Source: Lachnospiraceae bacterium
GTDB lineage: Bacteria > Bacillota > Clostridia > Lachnospirales > Lachnospiraceae
Assembly (NCBI GenBank): GCA_022652545.1
Contig: JALCRM010000004.1
Location: 1 to 64,000 of the forward strand
Reading direction: 5' to 3'
Length of the DNA stretch: 64,000 bases
Positions 57,181-64,000 of the stretch are shown here, piece by piece (the first letter of the stretch is position 1; each line of letters begins with the position of its first letter). The notes under the pieces are model-generated. The model was given only the letters and a program-made list of their open reading frames with translations. It had not been told where the DNA came from and made no database searches. Both the position numbers and the translations under genes were made by a program.

Positions 57181-58177
57181 AGTCGGCTTTCAGACAGCTG
57201 TCCAGCAGTTCCTGCAGTTCCTCAAAACTCTCGACCTCATTCACTTCCGAACGTATCCTGGAGGCACCTTCAAACCCGGTGATATACCAGGTCACATGCT
57301 TGCGCATCTCGCGCATCGCAACGCCCTCCGGCAGAATGGTGCGCTGCAGTCCGGCGTGCGCCAGGATCATTTTCCGCACTTCCCCGGGACCCGGCCGCGT
57401 GCCTTCCTCTTCTCCGTTCAGCGCCCGCGCGATCCTTGCAAAGATCCATGGATCGCCTTCCGCCGCCCTGGCTATCATCACGGCGTCGCACCCTGTTTTG
57501 CAGAACATCTCGCGCGCCGAGGCGCCGTCCCGGACGTTTCCATTCCCGATGACCGGGATCTTCAGTGCCCGCTTCACGGCGGCGATCGTCGCCAGGTCGG
57601 CTTCTCCGGCATACATCTGCGCTCTCGTGCGGCCGTGGACCGTCACGGCGGAAGCACCGCCCGCTTCTGCAGCCAGAGCACATTCCACGGCGTTCACATG
57701 CGCGGCGTCCCACCCGGTGCGCAGTTTGACCGTGACCGGGCGCGCGGTGTGTGCGACAGCCGACTGTACGATCTTCTGAATGAGAGGAGGATCCTGCATG
57801 AGACGGGAGCCCTCGCCGTTGTTCACGATCTTCGGCATGGGGCAGCCCATATTGATATCGAGGATGTCGAACGGACGGTCCGCGATGATGTCGAGCGCCC
57901 GGGCGATCACCTCCGGTTCATGGGTGAAAAGCTGCAGCGAAAGAGGCGTCTCTCCGGGCAGCGTCCGCATAAGCTCCCCGGTGGCGCGGTTTCCGTAGCA
58001 GATGGCTTTAGCACTGATCATCTCGGTACAGACGAGGCCGGCCCCCTGCGCGCGGCAGAGGGTGCGGAACGGCAGGTCGCTGACGCCCGCCATGGGCGCA
58101 AGGACGAGACGGTTCGGGACCGTGACGCTGCCGATCCGGAAAGGACCGGAAGGCACGGTGAAAACAGGTTCATTCAT
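57179..58177 (-). CDS. dusB: tRNA-dihydrouridine synthase
   Basis: 332 residues, FMN TIM barrel. LAPMAGVSDLPFR at the N-terminus, the catalytic Cys in INMGCPMPKIV, TVKLRTGWD, HGRTRAQMY, IPVIGNGNV and GCDAVMIARAAEGDPWIF are all family sites. It reduces uridines in tRNA D-loops. Its start overlaps the end of the DUF6145 gene. The Clostridial Dus protein is usually called DusB; the exact target site is inferred. Confidence 0.95.
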   Translation of the reverse strand: MNEPVFTVPSGPFRIGSVTVPNRLVLAPMAGVSDLPFRTLCRAQGAGLVCTEMISAKAICYGNRATGELMRTLPGETPLSLQLFTHEPEVIARALDIIADRPFDILDINMGCPMPKIVNNGEGSRLMQDPPLIQKIVQSAVAHTARPVTVKLRTGWDAAHVNAVECALAAEAGGASAVTVHGRTRAQMYAGEADLATIAAVKRALKIPVIGNGNVRDGASAREMFCKTGCDAVMIARAAEGDPWIFARIARALNGEEEGTRPGPGEVRKMILAHAGLQRTILPEGVAMREMRKHVTWYITGFEGASRIRSEVNEVESFEELQELLDSCLKAD

Positions 58178-58619
58178 CTTCTTTTCCCAGCAGGTCGCCC
58201 GGGGCCTTGTGCAGGATCATGACCTGGTAGTAGATGGACAGAGACTGGAACAGTTCCTGATGTTTTTTCCGCATCTCCTTGATCTTCAGACCGCAGCCGA
58301 TCTCATCGTACATGAGGTCGCCCTCGTCGGCCTGCGTCTCGAATTCCACGTCGCCTGTCGGTGAAAACACGATCGTCAGGATACCGCCGACGTCCTCCGT
58401 AAAGGTCACGCAGAGGATCTGCAGTTCGTCCTTGACGTTCTGCGGCAGTCCCTTGAAAGTCCTGTTGAAATAGTATTTTTTATCGTAGGCGCTGGCCGCG
58501 CACAATACGACGCGCACATGCAGATGTTCCCCGTTCTCTTCCGGGTCACTCTTTTCTGCATTCCCCGCGTTCAGCTTGTTCTCTTCTGCATTCCCAGCGT
58601 TCAGCTTGTCCTCTTCCAC
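58170..58619 (-). CDS. DUF6145-type protein
   Basis: 149 residues, starting at GTG 58619 behind GGAGG. The conserved region VVLCAASAYDKKYYFNRTF, then LCVTFTEDVGGILTIVF and YDEIGCGLKIKEMRKKH matches a small Lachnospiraceae family I recall as DUF6145; function unknown. The N-terminus has a perfect-looking 10-residue tandem duplication (E-E-D/N-KLNAGNA) from a 30-bp DNA repeat at ~58555-58614, outside the conserved domain. It is embedded in the argF-birA-dusB operon. Confidence 0.75.
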   Translation of the reverse strand: MEEDKLNAGNAEENKLNAGNAEKSDPEENGEHLHVRVVLCAASAYDKKYYFNRTFKGLPQNVKDELQILCVTFTEDVGGILTIVFSPTGDVEFETQADEGDLMYDEIGCGLKIKEMRKKHQELFQSLSIYYQVMILHKAPGDLLGKEDE

Positions 58620-58631
58620 TTTGCCCTCCGC

Positions 58632-59690
58632 TCAGACATATCCTTCGACGCCGCGGACCGAAACTTCACCGGCAAAGACCTGTTTTGTCCCGCCGTCTTC
58701 CGTCCGCACGATCAGTTCACCGCTGTCCGTGATACCCTCTGCCGTTCCGCTGAACGGCTCCTTCGGATCCAGCACGCGCACCTTCCGGCCTTCGTTTACC
58801 AGCAGTGCCTCATACCGCCCGCGAAGCGGCGCAAAACCGCCTGCCTGCATGAATTCTCCGTAGCATTCCTCAAAATACTGCCAGATCCGCACAATAAGCG
58901 CGGATCTGTTCACGGCCTGCCCTGCCGCCAGCCGGAACGTAGTCGCGGTGTCCGCGATCTCCGCCGGGATCTCCTCCATATCGATGTTGAGACCCGTCCC
59001 GATCGTCACATCGCGGATCTCCTGTTCCTCGAGACGCATCTCGGTCAGGATACCCACGCACTTCTTCCAGGAAGGTACGGCAACGTTCGCCGCGACGACG
59101 TCGTTCGGCCATTTGATGCCGAATCTGGCACCGTTTACAGCCGTACACCCGTTTTCGGCCATCAGGGCGTTTGCGGCCTCCGCGATGGAAAGCGCCATCA
59201 CGAGCGTCAGCTGCGGCGCCGTTTCCGCCGGGATCTGCGGCTTCAGCAATATGCTCATGTAGACGTTTCCGGAAGCCGGCGAGATCCATGTCCTGCCGCG
59301 GCGTCCGCGTCCTGCCGTCTGCCTGCTGCTCACCACCAGTGTACCCGCCTGCGCGCCTTCGTCGGAAAGCTTCATGATGTCGGAATTCGTGGACCCCGTC
59401 TCCGCACGGTATATGACCGGATGCCCTGCCCATTTTGTTTTGTCAAAACATGCTTCCAGTTCGGCCTGGTTCAGCAGATCCGCTCCGGCCAGTTCTTTGC
59501 CTGTCAGCCGGTATCCCCTGTTGGTGGAAGCCTCGATCGGATACCCTTCGCGGCGCAGGGCGCCGATCGCCTTCCAGACGGCCGTGCGCGTCACTCCGAG
59601 TTTGACGCTCAGCTCCTGTCCGGAAACATAGTCGTCCCGGGAACGCAGCTCATTGAGGATCTCTGTTTTCATGTCCGTTGTCTTGTCCAC
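58632..59690 (-). CDS. birA: Bifunctional biotin-protein ligase / repressor BirA
   Basis: 352 residues. The N-terminal winged HTH (LNELRSRDDYVSGQELSVKL then GVTRTAVWKAI) is followed by the ligase with TAGRGRRGRTWISP, KWPNDVV, GTGLNI and a C-terminal SH3-like domain (GTAEGITDSGELIV). It biotinylates carboxylases and can repress biotin genes. The start is GTG 59690 or ATG 59672; neither ribosome site is strong. It lies between argF and the DUF6145 gene with gaps of 12-14 bp. Confidence 0.95.
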   Translation of the reverse strand: MDKTTDMKTEILNELRSRDDYVSGQELSVKLGVTRTAVWKAIGALRREGYPIEASTNRGYRLTGKELAGADLLNQAELEACFDKTKWAGHPVIYRAETGSTNSDIMKLSDEGAQAGTLVVSSRQTAGRGRRGRTWISPASGNVYMSILLKPQIPAETAPQLTLVMALSIAEAANALMAENGCTAVNGARFGIKWPNDVVAANVAVPSWKKCVGILTEMRLEEQEIRDVTIGTGLNIDMEEIPAEIADTATTFRLAAGQAVNRSALIVRIWQYFEECYGEFMQAGGFAPLRGRYEALLVNEGRKVRVLDPKEPFSGTAEGITDSGELIVRTEDGGTKQVFAGEVSVRGVEGYV

Positions 59691-59704
59691 CTGTCCCGCA
59701 TCCT

Positions 59705-60721
59705 TTACCGCACCGCGCCGTCCGGAATGCCGAGTGTGGCGGCCATGACCGCCTTGATCGTATGCATGCGGTTCTCCGCCTCGCGGAACACCACAGATCT
59801 GCTGCTTTCAAACACTTCGTCCGTTACTTCCATCTCTGTAAGTCCGAATTTCCCGCAGATCTCTCTGCCGATACCCGTATTCTTATCATGGAAAGCCGGC
59901 AGGCAGTGCATGAAGACGGCCTTTTCTCCGGCTGTATCCATGATCTGCCGCGTGACACGGTAAGGCGCGAGGTCCTCGATACGTTTTGCCCAGACTTCAT
60001 CCGGCTCGCCCATCGATACCCACACGTCCGTATAGATCACGTCCGCGCCGACGGCCGCTTTCATGGGATCCGTCTGGAACGTGATGGAACCGCCGCTTTC
60101 TTCGGCGATCGCACGGCACTGCGCCGTCAGCTCTTCGCCGGGGAAATATTCCGGGTGCGCACAAAGCGTGATGTGCATTCCTGTTTTGGCCCCCGCCACC
60201 ATCAGCGAATTGGCCGTATTGTAGCGGCAGTCGCCGTAGAAGGTGACGTGCGCGCCCTTTTCGCTGCCGAAGCACTCGCGGATCGTCAGCATGTCGGCAA
60301 GCATCTGCGTCGGGTGGAACTCATTCGTGAGCCCGTTCCAGACCGGCACATCGGCGTACTGTGCGAGTTCTTCCACGATCTTCTGGCCAAAACCGCGGTA
60401 CTCAATGCCTTCGTACATGCCTGCAAGAACGCGCGCCGTATCCGCGACGCTCTCCTTCCTGCCGATCTGCGATCCCGTAGGGTCAAGGTAGGTGCTGCCC
60501 ATTCCCAGATCGTGCGCCGCCACTTCAAAAGCACACCGTGTACGGGTGCTGGTCTTTTCAAAAATCAGGGCAACATTTCTGCCGGTGAACCAGGCTGTCG
60601 ACTGCCCCGCCTTTTTCATGGCTTTGAGCGCGGCGGAAAGGTCCAGCAGATAGTTGATCTCCTGCGGTGTGTAATCAAGGAGTTTGAGAAAATCGCGTCC
60701 CTTCAAATCAATATTGTCCAT
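59705..60721 (-). CDS. argF: Ornithine carbamoyltransferase
   Basis: ATG 60721 ([18 protein letters not shown]) follows GGAGG and matches the family N-terminus; the longer upstream reading is not needed. The carbamoyl-phosphate site is [13 protein letters not shown], with [14 protein letters not shown], and the ornithine/catalytic site [10 protein letters not shown]. It makes citrulline from ornithine and carbamoyl phosphate, in arginine synthesis or, reversed, the deiminase pathway. No other arg gene is in the window. It heads the argF-birA-DUF6145-dusB run. Confidence 0.95.
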   Translation of the reverse strand: MDNIDLKGRDFLKLLDYTPQEINYLLDLSAALKAMKKAGQSTAWFTGRNVALIFEKTSTRTRCAFEVAAHDLGMGSTYLDPTGSQIGRKESVADTARVLAGMYEGIEYRGFGQKIVEELAQYADVPVWNGLTNEFHPTQMLADMLTIRECFGSEKGAHVTFYGDCRYNTANSLMVAGAKTGMHITLCAHPEYFPGEELTAQCRAIAEESGGSITFQTDPMKAAVGADVIYTDVWVSMGEPDEVWAKRIEDLAPYRVTRQIMDTAGEKAVFMHCLPAFHDKNTGIGREICGKFGLTEMEVTDEVFESSRSVVFREAENRMHTIKAVMAATLGIPDGAVR

Positions 60722-60828
60722 TCCGATGATCCTCCGGTCAGCCGACCGCCTGCAGTTCCCCTGCGGACCCGGGCGCGGCTGTTCTGTAAATTTCATTCAT
60801 GGTAACACAAAAAAAGCCGGCATAGCAA

Positions 60829-61303
60829 CTTTCCGGACGCATACAGCCGCTCCAAAGGTAGAGACGTGCCGCCCGGAAGGACACATGCCTCCGCCAAATA
60901 CAGCGAAGTGGCACAATATGCTCTTCAATGACTGGTTTGTTCGCGGCGACGCCTTTTCACACCACATACGATCTGCGCCGCGCCAATTCAGTCCCTATTT
61001 TGGGGTCGGCCAGAATAAGGCTTTGTAATTGTTCTTCAGTTGCATTTGATGATGTCCACACCCGCGGATCGGGCAGAAACTGCCTTTGGAGAGGCAGCAT
61101 GCGCCCGCCCGGGTGCTTTGTCCGCGCCGGTACTTACGCGGTGTATCAGCGAGCGCATCATTTCCATGATGCGCGCAGCGTTTCAGCCGCGTTATGTACC
61201 GCTGCGCAAGGACAAGCAGCGCAAGCGTGCCCGGGCGGGCGCATGCTGCAGCTCCAAAGAGGATTATACGTGCCCGGAAAGGCGTGTGCTGCCTCTCCAA
61301 AGG
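60829..61303. repeat. Noncoding cluster of CTCCAAAG-containing inverted and direct repeats
   Basis: The 677-bp gap 60722-61398 has no convincing gene. It contains several copies of a unit with CTCCAAAG and a GC-rich arm: 60829-60858, a degenerate one near 60866-60898, 61230-61259 and 61276-61303 in one orientation, and 61083-61113 in the other. The 61083-61099 copy matches 61287-61303 perfectly over 17 bp in inverted orientation. The centre is a 176-bp imperfect palindrome described separately. Confidence 0.75.
61084..61259. repeat. 176-bp imperfect palindrome
   Basis: Outer arms CTTTGGAG (61084-61091) and CTCCAAAG (61252-61259), then a perfect 20-bp inverted repeat (61094-61113 and 61230-61249, beginning GCAGCATGCGCCCG), and a perfect central hairpin GCGCATCAT-TTCC-ATGATGCGC (61153-61174). 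Intervening arms also partly pair (GGTAC, ACGCGG and GTCC blocks). The whole could fold into one long hairpin in RNA or DNA. No transposase is present; possibly a MITE-like element or a structured RNA. Confidence 0.85.
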
Positions 61304-61332
61304 GTTAATCTTGCCTTCTCCGGGTAACAGAA

Positions 61333-61356
61333 CGGCCCCTGCTTTCGCAGGGGCCG
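61333..61356. terminator. GC-rich hairpin after the SleB-type gene
   Basis: CGGCCCCTGC-TTTC-GCAGGGGCCG is a perfect 10-bp stem with a 4-base loop, 43 bp past the stop of the hydrolase gene. There is no long T-run, so termination efficiency is uncertain. Confidence 0.5.
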
Positions 61357-61398
61357 CAGCGGCTTCCGCCACATCCGAATTCACTATCCGGTTTTCGT

Positions 61399-62385
61399 TC
61401 ACATCGTACCGAAGAAAGCGTGGCAGCAGATGATAATACCGCTGTGCAGTTCCTTGCGCATGAAACCGGTCACCGTGCCCAGAGGGCGGGCGCCTGCGAG
61501 TGCTTCATCCGCGGCCTTCAGGCAGTCTGCGGGCACGCCTCCCCTGTTGACAAGGGCCGCACACCTGTATGCCGGCACGAACTGATTCTTCTGGTAGATG
61601 ACGCCTTCGATCGTATTGGGGAACTTGCTGCTCAGAACGCGGTTGATCACCACGGAACCCACCGCCACTTTGCCGACATACGGCTCGCAGCCGGCTTCAT
61701 AGTAGATGATCGCACCGAGCAGCTGCCTGTCATATTCGCTCACGCTGCCGATGACGCAGGCATCATTCTTGGCCTGCTGCTGCGCAGCCGCTGCTTCCTT
61801 CTTTGCCTTTTCGGCTGCAGCTTCCTTATCCTTTGCTTCCTGCTCCGCCTGCTGTGCCTCAAGAACCGCGTCGTACGCCGCTGATTTTGCTGCTTCTGCA
61901 AGCTCGGTCGTCATGCCGCTCACTGCGATAGCCGAATCCTCGTCTGCCGAGGCTGCTGTCGCTGCGGCGTCTGCCGTCTGTGCGGCCACGACTGCCTTTG
62001 CCTGTTTTGTGTCTGCTTCCTTCCTTGCCTGCTGTGCTTCTTCCGTTGCCTGCTTTGCACTCTCTGCCGCTGCTGCCGCTGCGGTCGCAGGATCTGCCGG
62101 AGCTGCGCTTGCTGCGGTACCGGCATCATCCGCCGCACCGGCCTCCGTGCCGGATCCGGCCGCTGACGCGTCGGAAGTATCCGCCGAAGCATCAGACGTT
62201 TCCGTCGCTGCCGCATTTGCGGCTGCAGTGGCCGTCTGTACGGTCGTGCTGCCTGCAGCCTGTGCGGACGCGCTGGCTGCCGCTGCAAGAACCGCAGTGA
62301 GCAGTATGGCAACCAGACGCATCCACGGTGTATTCAAAACATTTTTCTTCCCATCCCTGAATAACTTTCCTGTCATCCTCTGCAT
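61399..62385 (-). CDS. SleB-type cell-wall hydrolase with Ala-rich linker
   Basis: ATG 62385 follows AAAGG. A signal peptide or anchor (~20-45, [16 protein letters not shown]) is followed by a long low-complexity Ala/Ser/Thr/Glu region (~50-210), partly predicted coiled coil ([19 protein letters not shown]). The C-terminal ~115 residues are the Hydrolase_2/SleB domain: [20 protein letters not shown] with the catalytic Glu, [31 protein letters not shown] and a final CCHAFFG. It would cleave peptidoglycan, in spore cortex lysis or vegetative wall remodelling. The linker suggests a wall-associated role. Confidence 0.9.
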   Translation of the reverse strand: MQRMTGKLFRDGKKNVLNTPWMRLVAILLTAVLAAAASASAQAAGSTTVQTATAAANAAATETSDASADTSDASAAGSGTEAGAADDAGTAASAAPADPATAAAAAAESAKQATEEAQQARKEADTKQAKAVVAAQTADAAATAASADEDSAIAVSGMTTELAEAAKSAAYDAVLEAQQAEQEAKDKEAAAEKAKKEAAAAQQQAKNDACVIGSVSEYDRQLLGAIIYYEAGCEPYVGKVAVGSVVINRVLSSKFPNTIEGVIYQKNQFVPAYRCAALVNRGGVPADCLKAADEALAGARPLGTVTGFMRKELHSGIIICCHAFFGTM

Positions 62386-62535
62386 ATAAGCCTTTCGGGC
62401 AAAACCTCTGCCCCTCCGTTCGTGATCTGTTCCGCTGTGATCCATCTGTGATCCATTTCGCAGCTGTCCGTTCTCCGGCTGCTTTTTTACGGAACCTGTA
62501 CAAATATTTCGTAATTGTTACATCCAACGTTCAGA

Positions 62536-62564
62536 ATTGTATTTATGCGTAACAATTTTGTCAA
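62536..62564 (-). promoter_or_regulatory. Promoter of the SleB-type gene
   Basis: TTGACA (62559-62564), a 17-bp spacer and TACAAT (62536-62541) on the minus strand, with a ~150-base leader to ATG 62385. Inverted copies of GTAACAATT/AATTGTTAC (arms near 62513 and 62549) bracket the -10 region and might be an operator. Confidence 0.75.
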
Positions 62565-62604
62565 GTTTGGGGCGGAGATTGCCTTTCTGCGTTGTTTTGC
62601 ACGT

Positions 62605-62641
62605 AAAAAGACCCCGCAAGCCTTGAGTTTGCGGGGTTTTT
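62605..62641. terminator. Bidirectional terminator between proC and the SleB-type gene
   Basis: ACCCCGCAA pairs with TTGCGGGGT, with five A before and five T after, so it functions on both strands. On the minus strand it ends the proC transcript about 160 bases past the stop. Confidence 0.9.
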
Positions 62642-62686
62642 CACATGCATACAGCGGTTTTATGCCGCTTTGCGGGCATGTGCATT

Positions 62687-62708
62687 ATTGTATTAAATTA
62701 AATACAAT
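62687..62708. promoter_or_regulatory. AT-rich palindrome downstream of proC
   Basis: ATTGTATT-AAATTA-AATACAAT has perfect 8-bp arms. It lies in the 415-bp gap 62386-62800, together with a hairpin GTGCGGATC/GATCCGCAC near 62754-62778. Neither has a clear gene attached; the gap otherwise holds the two elements above and no gene. Confidence 0.35.
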
Positions 62709-62800
62709 TCAGTCTCGGGAATATTCTCGGGAAGCTCGGGAATGCAGTCACAGTGCGGATCTGTGGGATCCGCACCGGTCAGCTGCGGCATTTTTCAGGT

Positions 62801-63595
62801 TCACATCTTTTTGGATCTTTCGCTGGCAGCGGTCACCGCATCGATCACGGATGCCCGGAATGCGCCCTTTTCCAGGGCTGCAACGCCTTCGATCGTAGTG
62901 CCGGCCGGCGAACAGACCATGTCCTTCAGCTCGGCAGGTGTTTTGCCTGTTTCGAGCATCAGCTTCGCGGAGCCCATGACCGACTGGGCAGCAAAGCGGT
63001 ATGCCTGCTGGCGCGGCATGCCCTCTCGTACGGCGGCATCCGCCATGGCCTCAATGAACATGAAGACAAAGGCCGGCGACGAACCGCTCACGCCGACAAC
63101 GGCATCCATAAGGCTTTCGGGAACGACTTCGGCGAGACCGCAGCAGCGAAGCAGCTTCATTGCGCTCTCCAGTTCCGCGTCAGTGACGTTCTCGCTGCGG
63201 CACACGGCCGAACAGCCGGCTCCCACAAGAGCGGGCGTGTTGGGCATGCAGCGTACGATCTTGACAGGCCTTGAGAAATACTGTGTGAGCTGTTTTGTGG
63301 TCTTGCCTGCTGCGATGCTGACGATCAGTTTGCTGTCGTCGACATTGTCATTGATGTCTTCGATCACTACAGGGAGATACTGCGGCTTGACCGCCAGTAC
63401 GATAATATCGGACTCAGCCGCCACCTGCGAATTGGAGTCGGACGTGCGGATCCCGAAATCCGCGGACACCTTCTGCCGCGTTTCTTCAGTCGCTGCCGAT
63501 CCCGTAATGTCTCCGGGCTGTACGAGCTGCCCGGCAAGGATCCCGCTGATCATTGCCTTAGCCATGTTTCCGAGACCTATGAAACCAATCACCAT
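62801..63595 (-). CDS. proC: Pyrroline-5-carboxylate reductase
   Basis: ATG 63595 (MVIGFIGLGNMAKAMISG) follows AAGGAGG and starts the Rossmann fold directly. VLAVKPQYLPVVIEDI, VSIAAGKTTKQL, RCMPNTPALVGAG and the C-terminal SGSSPAFVFMFIEAMADAAV region are family signatures. It makes the last step of proline synthesis with NAD(P)H. It lies 39 bp downstream of an rRNA/tRNA methyltransferase gene in the same direction. Confidence 0.95.
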   Translation of the reverse strand: MVIGFIGLGNMAKAMISGILAGQLVQPGDITGSAATEETRQKVSADFGIRTSDSNSQVAAESDIIVLAVKPQYLPVVIEDINDNVDDSKLIVSIAAGKTTKQLTQYFSRPVKIVRCMPNTPALVGAGCSAVCRSENVTDAELESAMKLLRCCGLAEVVPESLMDAVVGVSGSSPAFVFMFIEAMADAAVREGMPRQQAYRFAAQSVMGSAKLMLETGKTPAELKDMVCSPAGTTIEGVAALEKGAFRASVIDAVTAASERSKKM

Positions 63596-63634
63596 GACTG
63601 CCTCCTTACCGCCTCTGCAGGCGGTCTGCACATC

Positions 63635-64000
63635 TTATCCGGAAAACCTCCGCTGCCGGTATGCCTCGTAGACCAGTATGCCGGCGGCCATCGCCGCGTT
63701 CAGTGACTCGATCTGTCCGCGCATGGGGATGCGCAGCAGCGTGTCCGCCGCGGCGGCTGCTTTTTCACTCAGGCCGTTCCCCTCGTTGCCGATCAGGAAC
63801 GCCGCCCCCTTCGTATAATCTGCCGCATCGTAATCGGTGCTGCCTGCAAGGTGCGCCGCAAAAACGGAAATACCGCTGCTCCGGAGCCTGCCCGCGAGAG
63901 CCGGAAGATCCTCCGTCTGCAGGAAGGGCATCCGGAAAACAGATCCCATAGTGGCGCGCACGGTTTTCGGATTGAAGAGGTCGACTGTTCCGCGCGTCAT
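63635..64000 (-). CDS. TrmH/SpoU-family RNA 2'-O-methyltransferase (5' partial)
   Basis: Only the C-terminal 121 residues are in the window and the Met at the edge is probably internal. The SpoU catalytic knot is clear: ATMGSVFRMPF (motif 1), FLIGNEGNGLS (motif 2) and LRIPMRGQIESLNAAMAAGI (motif 3), which form the S-adenosylmethionine-binding trefoil knot. It methylates the ribose of an RNA nucleotide; rRNA versus tRNA target cannot be told from this part. Confidence 0.9.
   Translation of the reverse strand: MTRGTVDLFNPKTVRATMGSVFRMPFLQTEDLPALAGRLRSSGISVFAAHLAGSTDYDAADYTKGAAFLIGNEGNGLSEKAAAAADTLLRIPMRGQIESLNAAMAAGILVYEAYRQRRFSG

Noticed and set aside
60995-61402. Minus-strand 135-codon frame starting with a GTGA overlap at the hydrolase stop
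   Set aside because: Its sequence is produced by the palindromic repeat cluster; composition is Arg/Ala/Cys-rich and it follows hairpin arms rather than codon structure.

Overview
The window looks like a chromosome segment of a Gram-positive, anaerobic Clostridia species, most likely Lachnospiraceae (inference). The host part is GC-rich (roughly mid-50s % by eye). It carries a DUF6145-type gene, queT, TraX-like and CPBP proteins, a SleB-type wall hydrolase, and surface proteins built from CnaB/SpaA domains. Promoters with TTGACA/TATAAT-like boxes spaced 17 bp and AGGAGG-type ribosome sites are easy to read.

Layout. 1-5230 is one end of an AT-richer prophage: a leftward early operon (Cro-like protein, small proteins, a DUF7666 protein with 9-residue repeats that runs off the edge), a rightward lysogeny operon (CI-like repressor, a degenerate ImmA-like protein, a membrane protein) and a tyrosine integrase pointing at the 3' end of tRNA-Val(GAC). 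5.3-12.1 kb holds a DUF1275 protein, a LysR regulator, MgtC, a HAD phosphatase, a secreted GH5 glucanase, a membrane-anchored nuclease and an HD hydrolase. 12.1-16.6 kb is a MarR-regulated heterodimeric ABC exporter operon with a clear autoregulatory operator. 16.9-21.7 kb holds a beta-helix surface protein, queT, TraX and YdcF-like genes. 21.7-28.6 kb holds a LysR gene and a six-gene leftward run: wecB, an EAL/GGDEF protein, hypB, a gamma-carbonic anhydrase, a lipoprotein barnase and barstar. 28.8-33.3 kb holds a GNAT enzyme, a hemolysin-III protein, a hybrid histidine kinase and a CPBP protease.

33.4-51.3 kb is a giant leftward adhesin of 5,973 codons, interrupted by one in-frame TAG at 45683-45685. 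The upstream piece carries the signal peptide and the downstream piece carries the wall-spanning and anchor region, so the two only make sense as one protein. 51.5-64 kb is mostly housekeeping: a condensation-like acyltransferase, greA-lysS (lysS with a fused tRNA-binding domain), a diguanylate cyclase, argF-birA-DUF6145-dusB, a cell-wall hydrolase, proC and the end of a SpoU/TrmH methyltransferase.

Themes. Much of the accessory content faces the cell surface: the giant adhesin, beta-helix protein, GH5, nuclease, barnase and SleB. Two c-di-GMP turnover proteins and a hybrid kinase could set surface lifestyle (inference). Short tandem duplications recur inside genes, and a 7-base word (CAAAACA/TGTTTTG) is much commoner than base composition predicts. 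All functional names rest on motif reading without database searches.
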